Assembly: GCA_030386875.1 (NCBI GenBank)
Contig: CM059567.1
Coordinates: 51,072,020-51,136,019 of the forward strand
DNA length: 64,000 nt
Direction: 5' to 3'
From: Morinoia aosen
Lineage: Eukaryota > Arthropoda > Malacostraca > Amphipoda > Talitridae
Positions 54,607 to 64,000 of this stretch are shown piece after piece. The notes under the pieces are model-generated. The model was not told where the DNA came from. It saw only the letters and a list, made by a program, of their open reading frames with translations, and searched no databases. The position numbers and the translations under genes are program-made. Each line of letters opens with the position of its first letter. The first letter of the stretch is position 1.

Positions 54607-56535
54607 TGTCACGAGAGATGTGCCCTTCACCTCCTTGTTAACATTTCATTAACAGGAAGATTCGGCTCTCGGAATTGAGGAATGGCCCACCTCCAAAGTT
54701 CCAAAGTATACATATGCAACACAAATTAATGAATAAATACCGGCAATTACAGCACATATACTAAAAAAGGAAAGGTACAATAAATATCGGCAATTACAGC
54801 ACATATACTAAAAAAAAAGGAAAGGTACTCACCGGGGATCGCTGACCCACTTACGCAGCGCATTTTCTGGGCGCTCTCCGTTGCATTACGATGGATTGCT
54901 TCTAATATTGTGGGGCATGATACACAGGGTGCACTATGCTTAACATTATAATTCCCCAGCTATACGTGATACAAACATCAATGAGCGCACACACAATGAT
55001 TGGTGTTAGGAACAATGCTAATTAAGTAATGAAAGCAAATAGCATACGTCAAATGACCTACTGCACATAATTACACAGAAATTTGGCTGGCCAGCCCTTC
55101 CCTCACTTTCCCACACATGAATATGACAGAATACCCCTCAATTATTGTGGCGTTCAGCAGTACAGATGTGGTCATAACGTTCGTTCACACGTTCCTTCTC
55201 AAAGGCACGAATCCAGTTCAGTCTCCACAAGTGATTCTCAGTTCAAAAAATTTATGACGACCACCTTCCAAATCTCCACTTCTGACTTCTAGCGCGTAAC
55301 CTCCAATCACGTTAGACATCTGCGACGACCGCCCTGCCTGCAAATAATTTACCAGCTCGTTACTTCTTTTAATTGCCGAAAAATTGTGCTCAAAAATTAT
55401 TTTAAATTTTTACGTTAATGTGACATTATTTTCATGACTTTTATTTCAAAACTTCTTTTCAAAAGGAACTGTATATCTTATGATCCGAAATACTCCTTAC
55501 CCGCCCAACTGTCGTTCAAATTATTACTTCATATACTGCACAGTTTGGTTACGATGTTTTCATTTCTGGAAAATAGACGTGACATTTTTTTAATTTCATT
55601 TTAATTTACGGGCTCAAAACAACTTATTCAACTTCCTCTACACGTTCAATATATTCAATATTTTCACTTATATTTTTCAGAATGCTTTTCCAGTATGACA
55701 CTTAGTTACACGTACTTCTTTCTATGATGATGAACCGCGTTAGACTGCTCGCATCTAATCAGCTCTGTCCCTCCGTTCAAAAGCTGTACTCCCCCTTTTC
55801 TTTTGTGAGACCAATCATGTTCTCACGGGCTTCTTGAGCGTCCTCCTAGACTTCCCTCTAACGTTCCCATTGGTTTTCCCTGAGGCTGTCCTTTTCTTAT
55901 TTGCTGTTGAAATGTTTTGCCAAGCGCGCCGTAATCTCCGCCTTCTTCTGAGGTTGTTTGCTTTTCGATAATATATCGCTCGCTTTCTAACGGACCTCCT
56001 AAGCCTACCATGGTGTGTCATAAATCTGTCACCCTCTTCTGTCCAGCGTCCTCAGCCCCAACGCTTACAAGTGTTTCCAATAAATTTCTCTCCATGTGGT
56101 TCAGCCGAACCCTCTCAAGTTTCGCTGGCCTCTTCTCCTCATGTTATTTTAAGATCGCCCTGTCTACAAACACTTTTGTGGAAAGGTTTCTCTGCCCTGT
56201 AAGAGATCTTGTAACCAAGTTCCCTTACACATTCCTTCGTGGTAAAACAAATACAAAACTGCCCGATGCTCTTCAGAATGGCCTTACCAAAACATTCTTT
56301 CAACGAACGTGTGGGCTCGATCACTCTCTGTACTGCTGAATGCGCACCCTACAATGTTTTAACAACACATAAAGCAAAGCCCACTGATGTATTTTTTTCT
56401 TTTTAAAGTACAAAATTTGTTACACGTAAATTTGTTACACATGATCAAAAACTCGAATTTATCACACCTGGTTAGATTTTCCCTAGATTCTCATTTCTAA
56501 TTCAAAAATTGATTATTCTTAACAGATTCTCGACA
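54607..56535 (-). repeat. Gypsy 5' LTR (1929 bp)
   Basis: A complete LTR, TGTCACGAG to CTCGACA. It contains a ~46-bp direct duplication (GGCAATTACAGCACATATAC at 54742 and 54788) and an 8-bp TTCCAAAG duplication absent from the other LTR. Open frames in both strands (55815-56021 minus, Arg-rich; 56010-56339 plus, 109 codons) are copied in both LTRs. Identity between young LTRs does not show that they are genes. Confidence 0.95.
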
Positions 56536-56539
56536 GTCG

Positions 56540-58380
56540 TTATCAACACATAGTGCCCGGGATGAGGGTGCAGAAGTAGATACTCATTTTCTAACATTTG
56601 AAAATGATCCATGTTCAGTGTATGGCTGTAACAATTTAGACAAAGACTTCGGTGTCTTAAATGGGACAGCAATTATTCTGAATCCAGTTAGTTACGATGG
56701 AATTTTTCCGGGTGTGATTAAGGACAGAACATAAAATTTAGACTAAAGCTAAAATCAAACTTCGTGATAAAGAGTTATAAATAGAAAATAATCATTTTGA
56801 AATATACTCTGAAACATTTCTAAATAAAGAATCCCATTTACTAATACTGCGAAAGAATTAGCAGTGCTTTCAGAAGTCTTCGATTGAAAGAGATTTTCTA
56901 CCTTGAAATTCGGCCTTCAGTGCACGCTTCATTAGCGTAACAACAGGATCGTCTCAAATCGAGAACTCATCCAACAGTTCTTATACTTGCTCCGAGCAGA
57001 CCAGCCAGCCTGCTCAACACCACGCGTAGAAACTTGAAAGTTCAGCATCACCGGACCCGCAGACAGGCATTACAAAAACATCAACCCTCTCTAATTTATA
57101 GCCACAGGAAATGTAAGCTGCTCCTTTTTTCCACTGCTCCGAACTTAGAACAAATGCGGTGGCCCTCGTAATTATACTTTTGTCCCTTTAAACTCAACGC
57201 AGATCTGCGCTGTGAGAGAGTAATTTGCATCTCTGAAGAGGTCCACTTTCAGGTACCCACTGTCGTTTCACATCGGTCTTTGAACAGAGGAGGTTTGAAG
57301 TTAATGATAAATTACGCGTTATTTCTAATGCAAATTTATCTACGTACAGTTATAGGTATTCATAGAATCTCGTGTGAATATCATGGGCTTCTATTTTACG
57401 CCTTACGTTAGGAACGCCTTTCATACGCCTTTACGCCTCATGCGCCTTCATCTTTTAAGTTCCCTTATCCTTAACTTTAATTTCCCCCTTTCGTTAGCTT
57501 TAAAACTTCCCTTTCGTTATCTCTAAAGTTTTCCTTTCAATATCATTGATGTTATCCTTTCATTATCTTTAAAATTCTTTTTCTGAGAGACAACATACAT
57601 ACGTACGTGAGGCCTAATGATTTCGTGATGTTCAAGATTTTGTAAACTTCTCCAAAAAAAGTCCAGCAGGTTTGTTTTAGCCAGAAGATGAAGCAAGAGC
57701 TCATCTCAAAAATAGCAAGCACATTACATATGAACTTATAAAATGAACATCCATAGCATGACTAGCATCTTTCTCCAGCAGCAGTCATATACTTGCAGTC
57801 AGTGTTAAGCCACGCTGCGGCTGGAGGAAGGGATTCCATTTTTGAAGACCGAGGTTACGAGTGTAACGAAACACCCAAAATACAGCCTGCTCGAGTATCT
57901 TACTTCAAGTTCGGTGAAGCTGACGCCAGATTTTAGTTCCCCGTGAAGGTAAAATAAGAAAATTCATGTGATGCTGAGGTGGCCACAGCGAACAGTAAGG
58001 AATACAACATTGAATAACTCTACGGAGGCTGCGTATCACATTTAAATTATAGACTTTACCATTGCTGAAGTCTGCACCGCAACATCACTCCAGTTAAGTC
58101 GCATTATGCGTTGAATGAGCAGATGCATTGATACACTTGTAATGAGCTGGTTTCCTTGGACGAATCCACTTTTTATTCATGGCTAAAACCTGCATCCCAC
58201 GTGCTGATATGAAACTATAAAAAGTAATTATACGTCAGAGCAACTGAAAGTGCCGCTCGAAATGCAGCAAAGGAAAGCAAGAAGGAAAAGTAGAGAGCAG
58301 TTGACGCTCTGCCTCTATTGTTCATGCCAGCGCGCCTCGCACGAGCGCTTTAGGCCTTGGCAAAGATTACACAGCAGGGC
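56540..58380. other. Non-coding region between the Gypsy element and the tRNA gene
   Basis: The start continues the 37-bp array remnant (56536-56560). The rest is AT-rich, including a pyrimidine-rich stretch with repeated CTTTCGTTATC/CTTTCATTATC motifs (57480-57570). No gene or transposon was recognised. Confidence 0.55.
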
Positions 58381-58385
58381 AAAAA
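58381..58385 (-). terminator. RNA polymerase III terminator for tRNA-Arg
   Basis: A run of five T on the minus strand, 7 bases past the tRNA 3' end, as expected for Pol III termination. Confidence 0.85.
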
Positions 58386-58392
58386 GTAGCCC

Positions 58393-58464
58393 GACCGTGA
58401 CAGGACTCGAACCTGCAATCTTCGGATCCGAAGTCCGACGCCTTATCCATTAGGCCACACGGTC
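58393..58464 (-). tRNA. tRNA-Arg (anticodon TCG)
   Basis: A complete 72-nt cloverleaf on the minus strand: acceptor GACCGTG pairs with CACGGTC, D arm GCCTAATGGATAAGGC, anticodon stem TCGGA/TCCGA with loop CTTCGGA (anticodon TCG, decodes CGA), and T arm with loop TTCGAGT. All stems pair (one G-T in the T stem). The internal A box (TGGCCTAATGG) and B box (GGTTCGAGTCC) are present. No intron; CCA is not encoded, as usual in eukaryotes. Confidence 0.96.
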
Positions 58465-59070
58465 CCTATTACACTCTGATTCTTTTTTTATTATATTTAT
58501 GATTAAAACTAAATGTATACGTATATGAAGTTGTACAAATCGGCTCTTTTCTCATTCCATGGCAAGGTCGCTCACACGAGATTTCAAAAATGAAACTGTG
58601 ATACTGCGTGGATGGCATTCAAATAAGTAAAATTCGAATCAATGAAATCAGAAATCAGCACCTCATGCATTCATGTACCTTCAAAATTCGTTCATCTCCA
58701 GATCGGCTGCCATGAAGACATGACAGCTCAAATGTTAGAATTTAAAGTATAGCCTTGTGCCTTATCTGTAGTGATTTCTCCGCTCGTGGCGAGGAAATCT
58801 CTCACATCTTCATTACGGAAACGTGGTGAAAACTTCTAATATGTTTTGGCCGCTTCAGTAATACTTGAGAAATGAGCGTCGGAGCAAAATAGAACGCGAA
58901 TTACCAAGGGATGCATAAAATCACATACTTACCACAAACAACTCAAACACAAACGATGCTAATCGCTAGGAGCTGCTCACACAGCGTGAAAATTGACGAC
59001 ACTCTGTGATGAGTGTTGCGCACATCTTTTGTACCAAATCAGAATAAACAAAGTTGGCACGACCTTTAAA
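58465..59070. other. Upstream flank of the tRNA gene
   Basis: AT-rich, no structure recognised apart from T-runs. The 83-codon minus-strand frame at 58977-59228 overlaps the 17-bp degenerate array and is not supported as a gene. Confidence 0.5.
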
Positions 59071-59332
59071 AGTTTGCATGGATGCGAATTTTCAGTTGGC
59101 AGGAATATTCTGATCACATTAATTTGCATGGATTTTTTCTTAAAATGAATTTTATGTTCGCATAAATTTATGTGAAAATAAATTGCCTGTTTCCATGAAT
59201 TTCCTGTTGAAGCGAAGTTTTTGTTCACATGAACCTTTTCTTTAGATAAATGTCATGCGTTCATAAACTTTCTCTATACACGAATTTTCAGTTCACATGA
59301 ATATACTGCTCATCTAAATCTTTTATCCACAG
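59071..59332. repeat. Degenerate 17-bp tandem array
   Basis: Consecutive 17-mers align to GTTCACATGAATTTTCT: for example GTTTCCATGAATTTCCT, GTTGAAGCGAAGTTTTT, GTTCACATGAACCTTTT, GCGTTCATAAACTTTCT, CTATACACGAATTTTCA and GTTCACATGAATATACT. About fifteen units, strongly diverged. Confidence 0.7.
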
Positions 59333-59404
59333 GAGTACTACATGAGGGGGCTTAGAGCTGAGCCAGACCCGCAGAGCTGCACATCTGGCAGCTCAGAACT
59401 AACA

Positions 59405-59690
59405 TCGGCATCTAAAAATGCTTCATTTCCAATCAAGCCTGATACATATCATCTTCTATATCGGTTTTTCAAATGCCTTATAAATAACACTATATATAGG
59501 AAATGCCTTATAACTAACACTATATATAGGAAATGCCTTATAACTAACACTATATATAGGAAATGCCTTATAACTAACACTATATATATAGGACACCATG
59601 ACAGTTTCCCCCGTGAAGCCGGTACCCATTTCCGACACCTGGGTTGAGTGGGGTATTGTGCTAGAGTTTTCCCATTTACCCAACGGGGAA
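59405..59690 (-). repeat. SINE-like repeat, copy 2, with internal 30-bp x4 amplification
   Basis: The same family as 44888-45066 (minus strand: GTTGGGTAAATGG, CCCAGGTGTCGGAAATGGGT and onward). Inside it, AAATGCCTTATAACTAACAC + TATATATAGG is repeated four times (59471-59592), where the other copies have one unit. The 89- and 101-codon frames here are repeat artefacts. Confidence 0.8.
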
Positions 59691-60266
59691 ATCGACGCGC
59701 AGCGCCGGGGAGCAGCAAGCGTCCAGCCGAGCGCAGTGTTGGCAGGCTGTGAATGTCTCGAAATCTAGCCGCTTAATTCAGGGTTTTGCTTCTCATTTCA
59801 AGTTATTTCGGTAAAATTGCGTCTTGATTGAATTACGTTCAATTGGGTCTCATAGTTGAGCTGCGCTCTTTTCTGAGAAGTTAAAAATTGGGTAAAAAAA
59901 ACTAAGAAACGAATATTAGTTAAAAATATTACCGTGAAATGAAAGAGCTTCAAAGCATCAACGTCACTATTAAGTTTCCCCCTAAGCGCAACAATTCAGA
60001 AGAGGTCCTATTAAAACGGCAGACAAATTCAAAAATTTTCTTCCTTAGCACGATCATTCGAAGCTCGCGCTCTGACCAACTCCCTGGTACTCCCTAGCTA
60101 CGCCAATGGCGATCTCATGAAAGCGTTGAGAGTTGACCATTAAGTATGAGCTGTAGAAAAAAGGGAATCTATGCACGAAGTTTGCCCTCGCATAAGCAAG
60201 TTGGGAAGGAAGAGGAGCAACATGTAGAAAGGCATGAAAACGGAAAGAAACAAACGGGCGAAACTA
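59691..60266. other. Spacer between repeats
   Basis: Non-coding, with no recognisable gene, RNA or transposon. It links SINE-like copy 2 to the palindrome at 60267. Confidence 0.5.
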
Positions 60267-60372
60267 CCCAGTCCAACTTTTTCCCGGAGCATGCATGTTC
60301 TTCGCCACCCAAGCGATTTAATTACGTGGACGGCAAAACATGCATGCAGGTGGCGAAAAAGTTGGACTGGGT
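60267..60372. repeat. Palindromic ~106-bp element, best copy
   Basis: Outer arms ACCCAGTCCAACTTTTTC and GAAAAAGTTGGACTGGGT are exact inverted matches. The inner arms GCATGCATGTT and AACATGCATGC are also exact. The loop contains GCGATTTAATTACG. This is the same design and sequence as 17702-17809. Confidence 0.85.
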
Positions 60373-60477
60373 AGAAGTCCTGCACGTCTATTTATAAGTA
60401 GCGTATGAGTATCTCCCTGAGGGTTCCAGTCCCCACAGCGCAGAATAGACAAACCAATTTACCTGAACCTTTCGCCT

Positions 60478-60662
60478 ATTCTATGCTCTCCTCCCGTTGG
60501 GTAAAGGGAGAACTCAAGCACAATTCCCCACTCTCCCCAGGTGTTGGAAATGGGTACCGGCTTGACCGGGGGTAACCGTTATTGCGTCCTGGTGTTAGTT
60601 TTAAGGCATTTGAAAAACCAATGTACAAGATGATATGTATCAGCATTGACTGATTGGAATAA
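60478..60662 (+). repeat. SINE-like repeat, copy 3 (opposite orientation to copy 2)
   Basis: On the plus strand: CCGTTGGGTAAAGGGAG, CCCAGGTGTTGGAAATGGGT, AAGGCATTTGAAAAACCAAT, ending GATTGGAATAAAGCG. With copy 2 it forms an inverted pair about 0.8 kb apart, flanking the palindrome. Confidence 0.75.
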
Positions 60663-60923
60663 AGCGTCCTTTTACTAAGCTAAACCTTGGGTCTTTCCTA
60701 TCTTCTCTGAATGGTACAGGAGGCTGAGGAGGGGGGCGGAGGAGTGCAGACCAGCGCCGGCCAGCGCAGCGCACGCCCAACACTCGTGGTTTCTCCGCTA
60801 ATTTTAAGAGCCTATAAAATAGCACAGGACAATCAAGGGCAGTATAAGCAATGAGCTTTTTCTAGGAAAGGACTTTGTCGGGGATTTTATGACCCAGGTA
60901 CTGAAGAAGTAGCTGCAGGGGGA

Positions 60924-61029
60924 CTAGGCCCATAGAAGCTCGTATAAGGCGAGGCCTCGTAGCATCAGCGCGGCGCTGGACTGCGCAAGATTGGCGTTGA
61001 GCGTCGCCTCGGTGACGGACGGACGGGTG
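60924..61029 (-). CDS. Candidate terminal coding exon, unassigned
   Basis: Minus strand: acceptor TCTATCTTCGTGCAG|CACCCG opens a 34-codon frame (TRPSVTEATLNANLAQSSAA, then LMLRGLALYELLWA) to TAG. Codons are GC-rich at third positions, unlike the flanks. No family recognised and no upstream exon identified. Chance is quite possible at this length. Confidence 0.2.
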
Positions 61030-62408
61030 CTGCACGAAGATAGATGAGACTACCACAGTTTTGGAGCGTTCCTCAATGATATTAACTGCATTACAACAAA
61101 TTCCTGGAAAACGTTAACAGCTTCAGTGGCGTCCGCAAATTAAAGCACCGCAGTTACCGTGCTCTTCTACACTCAACGAATATCCACGTACCAAAAAACT
61201 GAATTTACACTCCGGCCTCAGGGTACATTTAATGGTAGAGTGAGCTCTGAAGCGAACTTTTTATGACGAGTAACGCGGTTTGACAAGATAAGAGCAACTT
61301 GAGCACCTCGATGCGCTGAGATGTTTTTGTCTTCGGTCTTAAATTTGGATATCTACGGTAGAACACAAAGCTTAATATGGATGATGGTAAAACTAGAACG
61401 ACGTGCCATGACAACCGCAACATTGACTGCTCATCCCAGTCTTTTAACGTAGTCTGAAACTCCATGCGGAGGCTCAAATTTCAAGTTCATAGGGATGACT
61501 GCTAATGCATACATAGGAATGACTGCAAATACATAGGGATGATAGCAAATACACAGGGAGGATTGCAAATACACATGGATGACAGCAAATACACTAAGAT
61601 GACTACATATACATCGGGGTGGCTGCAAATTTCTGATTATAGAGCATCAGTTCCCATCAATAACAATGAGCATCCTAAGAGCCCAATAATTCTTGAAAAA
61701 CTTTATACTAAAACATGATTTGGTACGCAGGCTCATTCGGGAAAAATCTTGAGAAATGGAATTAAGTGAACGTAGGTTTAAATACAAAGTATTTTTGTTG
61801 AATGATTAGAACTCGTTACAATCATAGAAGATTCGCTGGTTCCTTTTTGACTCTAAAAGTATGTTATTAATTAGCCACTGAACATCAGTGGAGACATTCT
61901 TTTGCGCTTACCTACTTTTGAAGAGAAAATTTATTTCTCAATACTATCAATTAGAGAGAACTTACTATAGTAACGCTCTCAATTGCTATACAACATTCGA
62001 AGATGACTTCTCGTTCGATTTGGAGGCGGAGAGAATATGTGTATTTTAACGTATTTATCGTGGTGTACAAGGTAAGGTCGACATTTATAAAAAAAACATG
62101 CGTAGAACTGCACTAATTAGCACTGAGCGACTGCTGGCAATGCCATGTCAAGCAGAAGAAATGCAATGCATGGTTCACTGTAAGACACCCGCAGCAGATT
62201 CTTGCTAAATGCTTGTTAACTCTGGTCTGCCAGCGATTCCTCGCATAAGCGACGCTTACGTAAGGATTTGCCGCAGAAGGCAGACACGATGAACACACTC
62301 CGAAGATGATCAAATGGAAAGTTTTTACAGGTAATGCTTCAAGAAGTGCTTGGTCTCTGAGGTACATCGAAAGTACAGCATATAAATTTTTCCTGCGTTT
62401 CTACAATC
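61030..62408. other. Non-coding region
   Basis: Contains a ~21-24-bp imperfect tandem repeat at 61491-61630 (GGATGACTGCAAATACATAG variants, about six units). The remainder shows nothing I can assign. Confidence 0.5.
61491..61630. repeat. ~21-bp imperfect tandem repeat
   Basis: Units such as GGGATGACTGCTAATGCATA, GGAATGACTGCAAATACATA, GGGATGATAGCAAATACACA and GGAGGATTGCAAATACACAT. The 65-codon minus frame over it is an artefact. Confidence 0.8.
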
Positions 62409-62766
62409 CAGAGACCAGGAATGTCAAGACTCGAGCATTTTTTGCGTTGAGCTCCACAGCACCTGAACAATGTGAACATTCGAATCATTCCTCTGAGCTA
62501 GATTGCTCCTGCACTGCTGCAATTATTGAGTATGCAATGACTTTCAGGCGGGCGTTTTGTGTCAATTTATCCTACGTATTCTCAATACAGAGACCAGGAA
62601 TATCAAGACTTGAACATTTTTTGCCCTGAACTCAACAACACGTACCGTACACATTGGAATGATTTCTCTAAGTCTGCTCCTGCTCTGCTGCAATATTATT
62701 AGTATACCGTTGCAATGAAACGAGCGATTTGTGCCCGAAAACCTGCAGGTTATAGTCATCGCCAGT
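62409..62766. repeat. 179-bp tandem duplication
   Basis: CAGAGACCAGGAAT starts at 62409 and 62588. The copies share blocks such as TCAAGACT, GAGCATTTTTTGC/GAACATTTTTTGCC and GCTCCTGCNCTGCTGCAAT, but are well diverged. Non-coding. Confidence 0.75.
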
Positions 62767-64000
62767 CGTTCTTACAGCTCATGGAATAAACTCAAGGAAG
62801 AGCAATGAAGATAAGTATGAAATGAAGAGACCCAAGGAGGAAAACGTATGAGGAAGAATGAGAGGAACAAACAGAGGAATAGAATGGAAGGAAAATATCG
62901 AGATAAAATGTGGGCAAACGCATTCGGACGAACGGTGAACCACAAAAATGAAAGGAAAAATGGGGAAAATAAGAGGTAATCACAAAGTAGTTGAATGGTG
63001 GTGAAAAGGAACAAAAAATGGAGTAAAATGAGAATTGAGGAAAGGAGTTTTTCGTGAAAAAACAAAACAAGTGTTCATTCCACGGTCAAAGTATTCATTC
63101 CTATAAAGCGGCCACGTGCACGGACTGCACAATTTGAATGAAAACTATTTAGAGATTACAGTCACAAGTTGGCTCTGCCGCAATTTTACGAACCGTCCAG
63201 ATGGAAAATGACATAATTTGCTTACTGCTATTGCGGTCATTAAAGCAGCTCGCTTAGGCTGTGTGAACGCGAGCTGGGCCAAAAACTGTGACCTGCCAAC
63301 ACGAGTGCCCTATTTAAAATTTGAATAACGAGCGAAACGCTGCCGTGACTCTAGAACAAAAAATCAATTGTTTTAGCTTGTTTACTCAACCGAACAAAGA
63401 AATGAAATAAAGCTCACTGAGTTTCACAACACCATAAAACGTGGTTTACTGAGTGTCGCAAAAAACGAAATAAATTCTAACAACGAGTTGCACTAAAAAA
63501 TAAATTAAAATCCACTGAATTACGCCAATAAATGCTATTAAATGCTCCATTGGCGGCGTAACATGGAGTTTGGCACGCAAATGAAAGGTGTTCCTGTGGT
63601 GTACTAAACACGGAGTTTGGCAGGCAGCAGTCTCAGGCTCACCACACGCCCGTATGGTGATGTGCTCACCACACGGCCGTCACAAAGACATCACAGCCAG
63701 CGAGGTAACGTCCAGCCGCAGCCCCGCACCTACCGCTTGCCGTCACCTCCGTCACGTGGGCTCAGCGGTGCCGTTTGTTCTATAAGTTCTACACTCGTTC
63801 CATCTTGAGTTGAAGACACTCTTAAGACACGGAGGGTGATTTTGCTCGATGAGCATTTACCATAAAAAGTTAGCGGTAAAAATCAAAGTACTTAAGATTT
63901 TTTAAACAATTTTTGAGTGCCCACAATTGATTGAAAAGTTTTTGAGCGCTTTGATTTTTGCCTATAACCTTTTATTATTGAAGTGTCAATACCTTTTTCT
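62767..64000. other. Non-coding right flank
   Basis: Purine-rich stretch 62790-63060 (a source of hydrophobic spurious minus-strand frames), AT-rich middle, then a GC-richer block at 63590-63780. The latter contains a short direct repeat (GGAGTTTGGCACGCA and GGAGTTTGGCAGGCA) and a CACGTG E-box. No gene recognised. Confidence 0.5.

Larger units (their letters stand above)
42732..56539 (-). mobile_element. Full-length Ty3/Gypsy LTR retrotransposon, minus strand, with nested hAT
   Basis: LTRs at 42736-46934 (3' LTR, split by a hAT insertion) and 54607-56535 (5' LTR) begin TGTCACGAG and end CTCGACA. The target duplication GTCG is at 42732-42735 and 56536-56539. The domain order protease-RT-RNase H-integrase is the Ty3/Gypsy order. 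Without the hAT and its duplication the element is about 11.5 kb. The LTRs differ by fewer than ten substitutions that I could count plus an 8-bp duplication, so it is young. No envelope-like ORF with signal peptide or membrane segments was seen. Confidence 0.95.

Noticed and set aside
62772-63065. Hydrophobic 97- and 92-codon minus-strand ORFs resembling membrane proteins
   Set aside because: They arise from a purine-rich plus strand (Phe/Leu/Ser-rich translation). Two overlapping frames look alike and there is no splice or family support.

Overview
This is a eukaryotic, AT-rich, repeat-laden window. The large introns, canonical GT-AG splice sites, a Wnt5-type gene and the transposon mix (Ty3/Gypsy, hAT, piggyBac-like MITEs, LINE and copia relics) point to an arthropod, most likely an insect with a large genome. 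I cannot place it more finely from sequence alone. There are no prokaryotic features: no operons and no CRISPR.

Layout. (1) 1-7260, minus strand: the first four coding exons of a DDX42-type DEAD-box helicase gene. Its helicase core lies off the left edge. Intron 1 is about 5 kb and holds a piggyBac-like MITE and two long-inverted-repeat MITEs. (2) 7261-12783: intergenic, with only a small copia relic visible. (3) 12784-27556, minus strand: seven coding exons of Wnt5, reconstructed with consistent splice sites and phases from the mature N-terminal region to the stop codon. The signal-peptide exon was not found. Its introns carry a 30-bp array, an 87-bp array, a ~3.1-kb array of a 24-bp minisatellite, a perfect-stem hairpin and two copies of a ~108-bp palindromic element. 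(4) 27557-42384: mostly non-coding, with a LINE reverse-transcriptase relic, a MITE between direct repeats, GC-rich islands, a 25-bp array, and a plausible two-exon plus-strand gene at 36804-37971 that I do not recognise. (5) 42385-56539: a 37-bp-type tandem array split by a young Ty3/Gypsy retrotransposon (minus strand, 1.93-kb LTRs, gag-pol with a canonical -1 slippery heptamer, one in-frame stop in pol). Its 3' LTR holds a 2.27-kb hAT element, which itself contains a SINE-like repeat. (6) 56540-64000: a tRNA-Arg(TCG) gene, further SINE-like copies, a third palindrome copy, several degenerate tandem arrays and one possible terminal exon.

How the genes relate. DDX42 (RNA helicase associated with the spliceosomal U2 snRNP) and Wnt5 (secreted ligand) lie in tandem on the minus strand about 5.5 kb apart; nothing suggests shared function. 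The rest is dominated by transposable elements and tandem repeats. The best leads are the four-level nested insertion, the frameshift signal in the Gypsy element, repeats and hairpins lying just inside Wnt5 donor sites, a TATA-plus-donor signature inside a Wnt5 intron, and the unrecognised two-exon gene.
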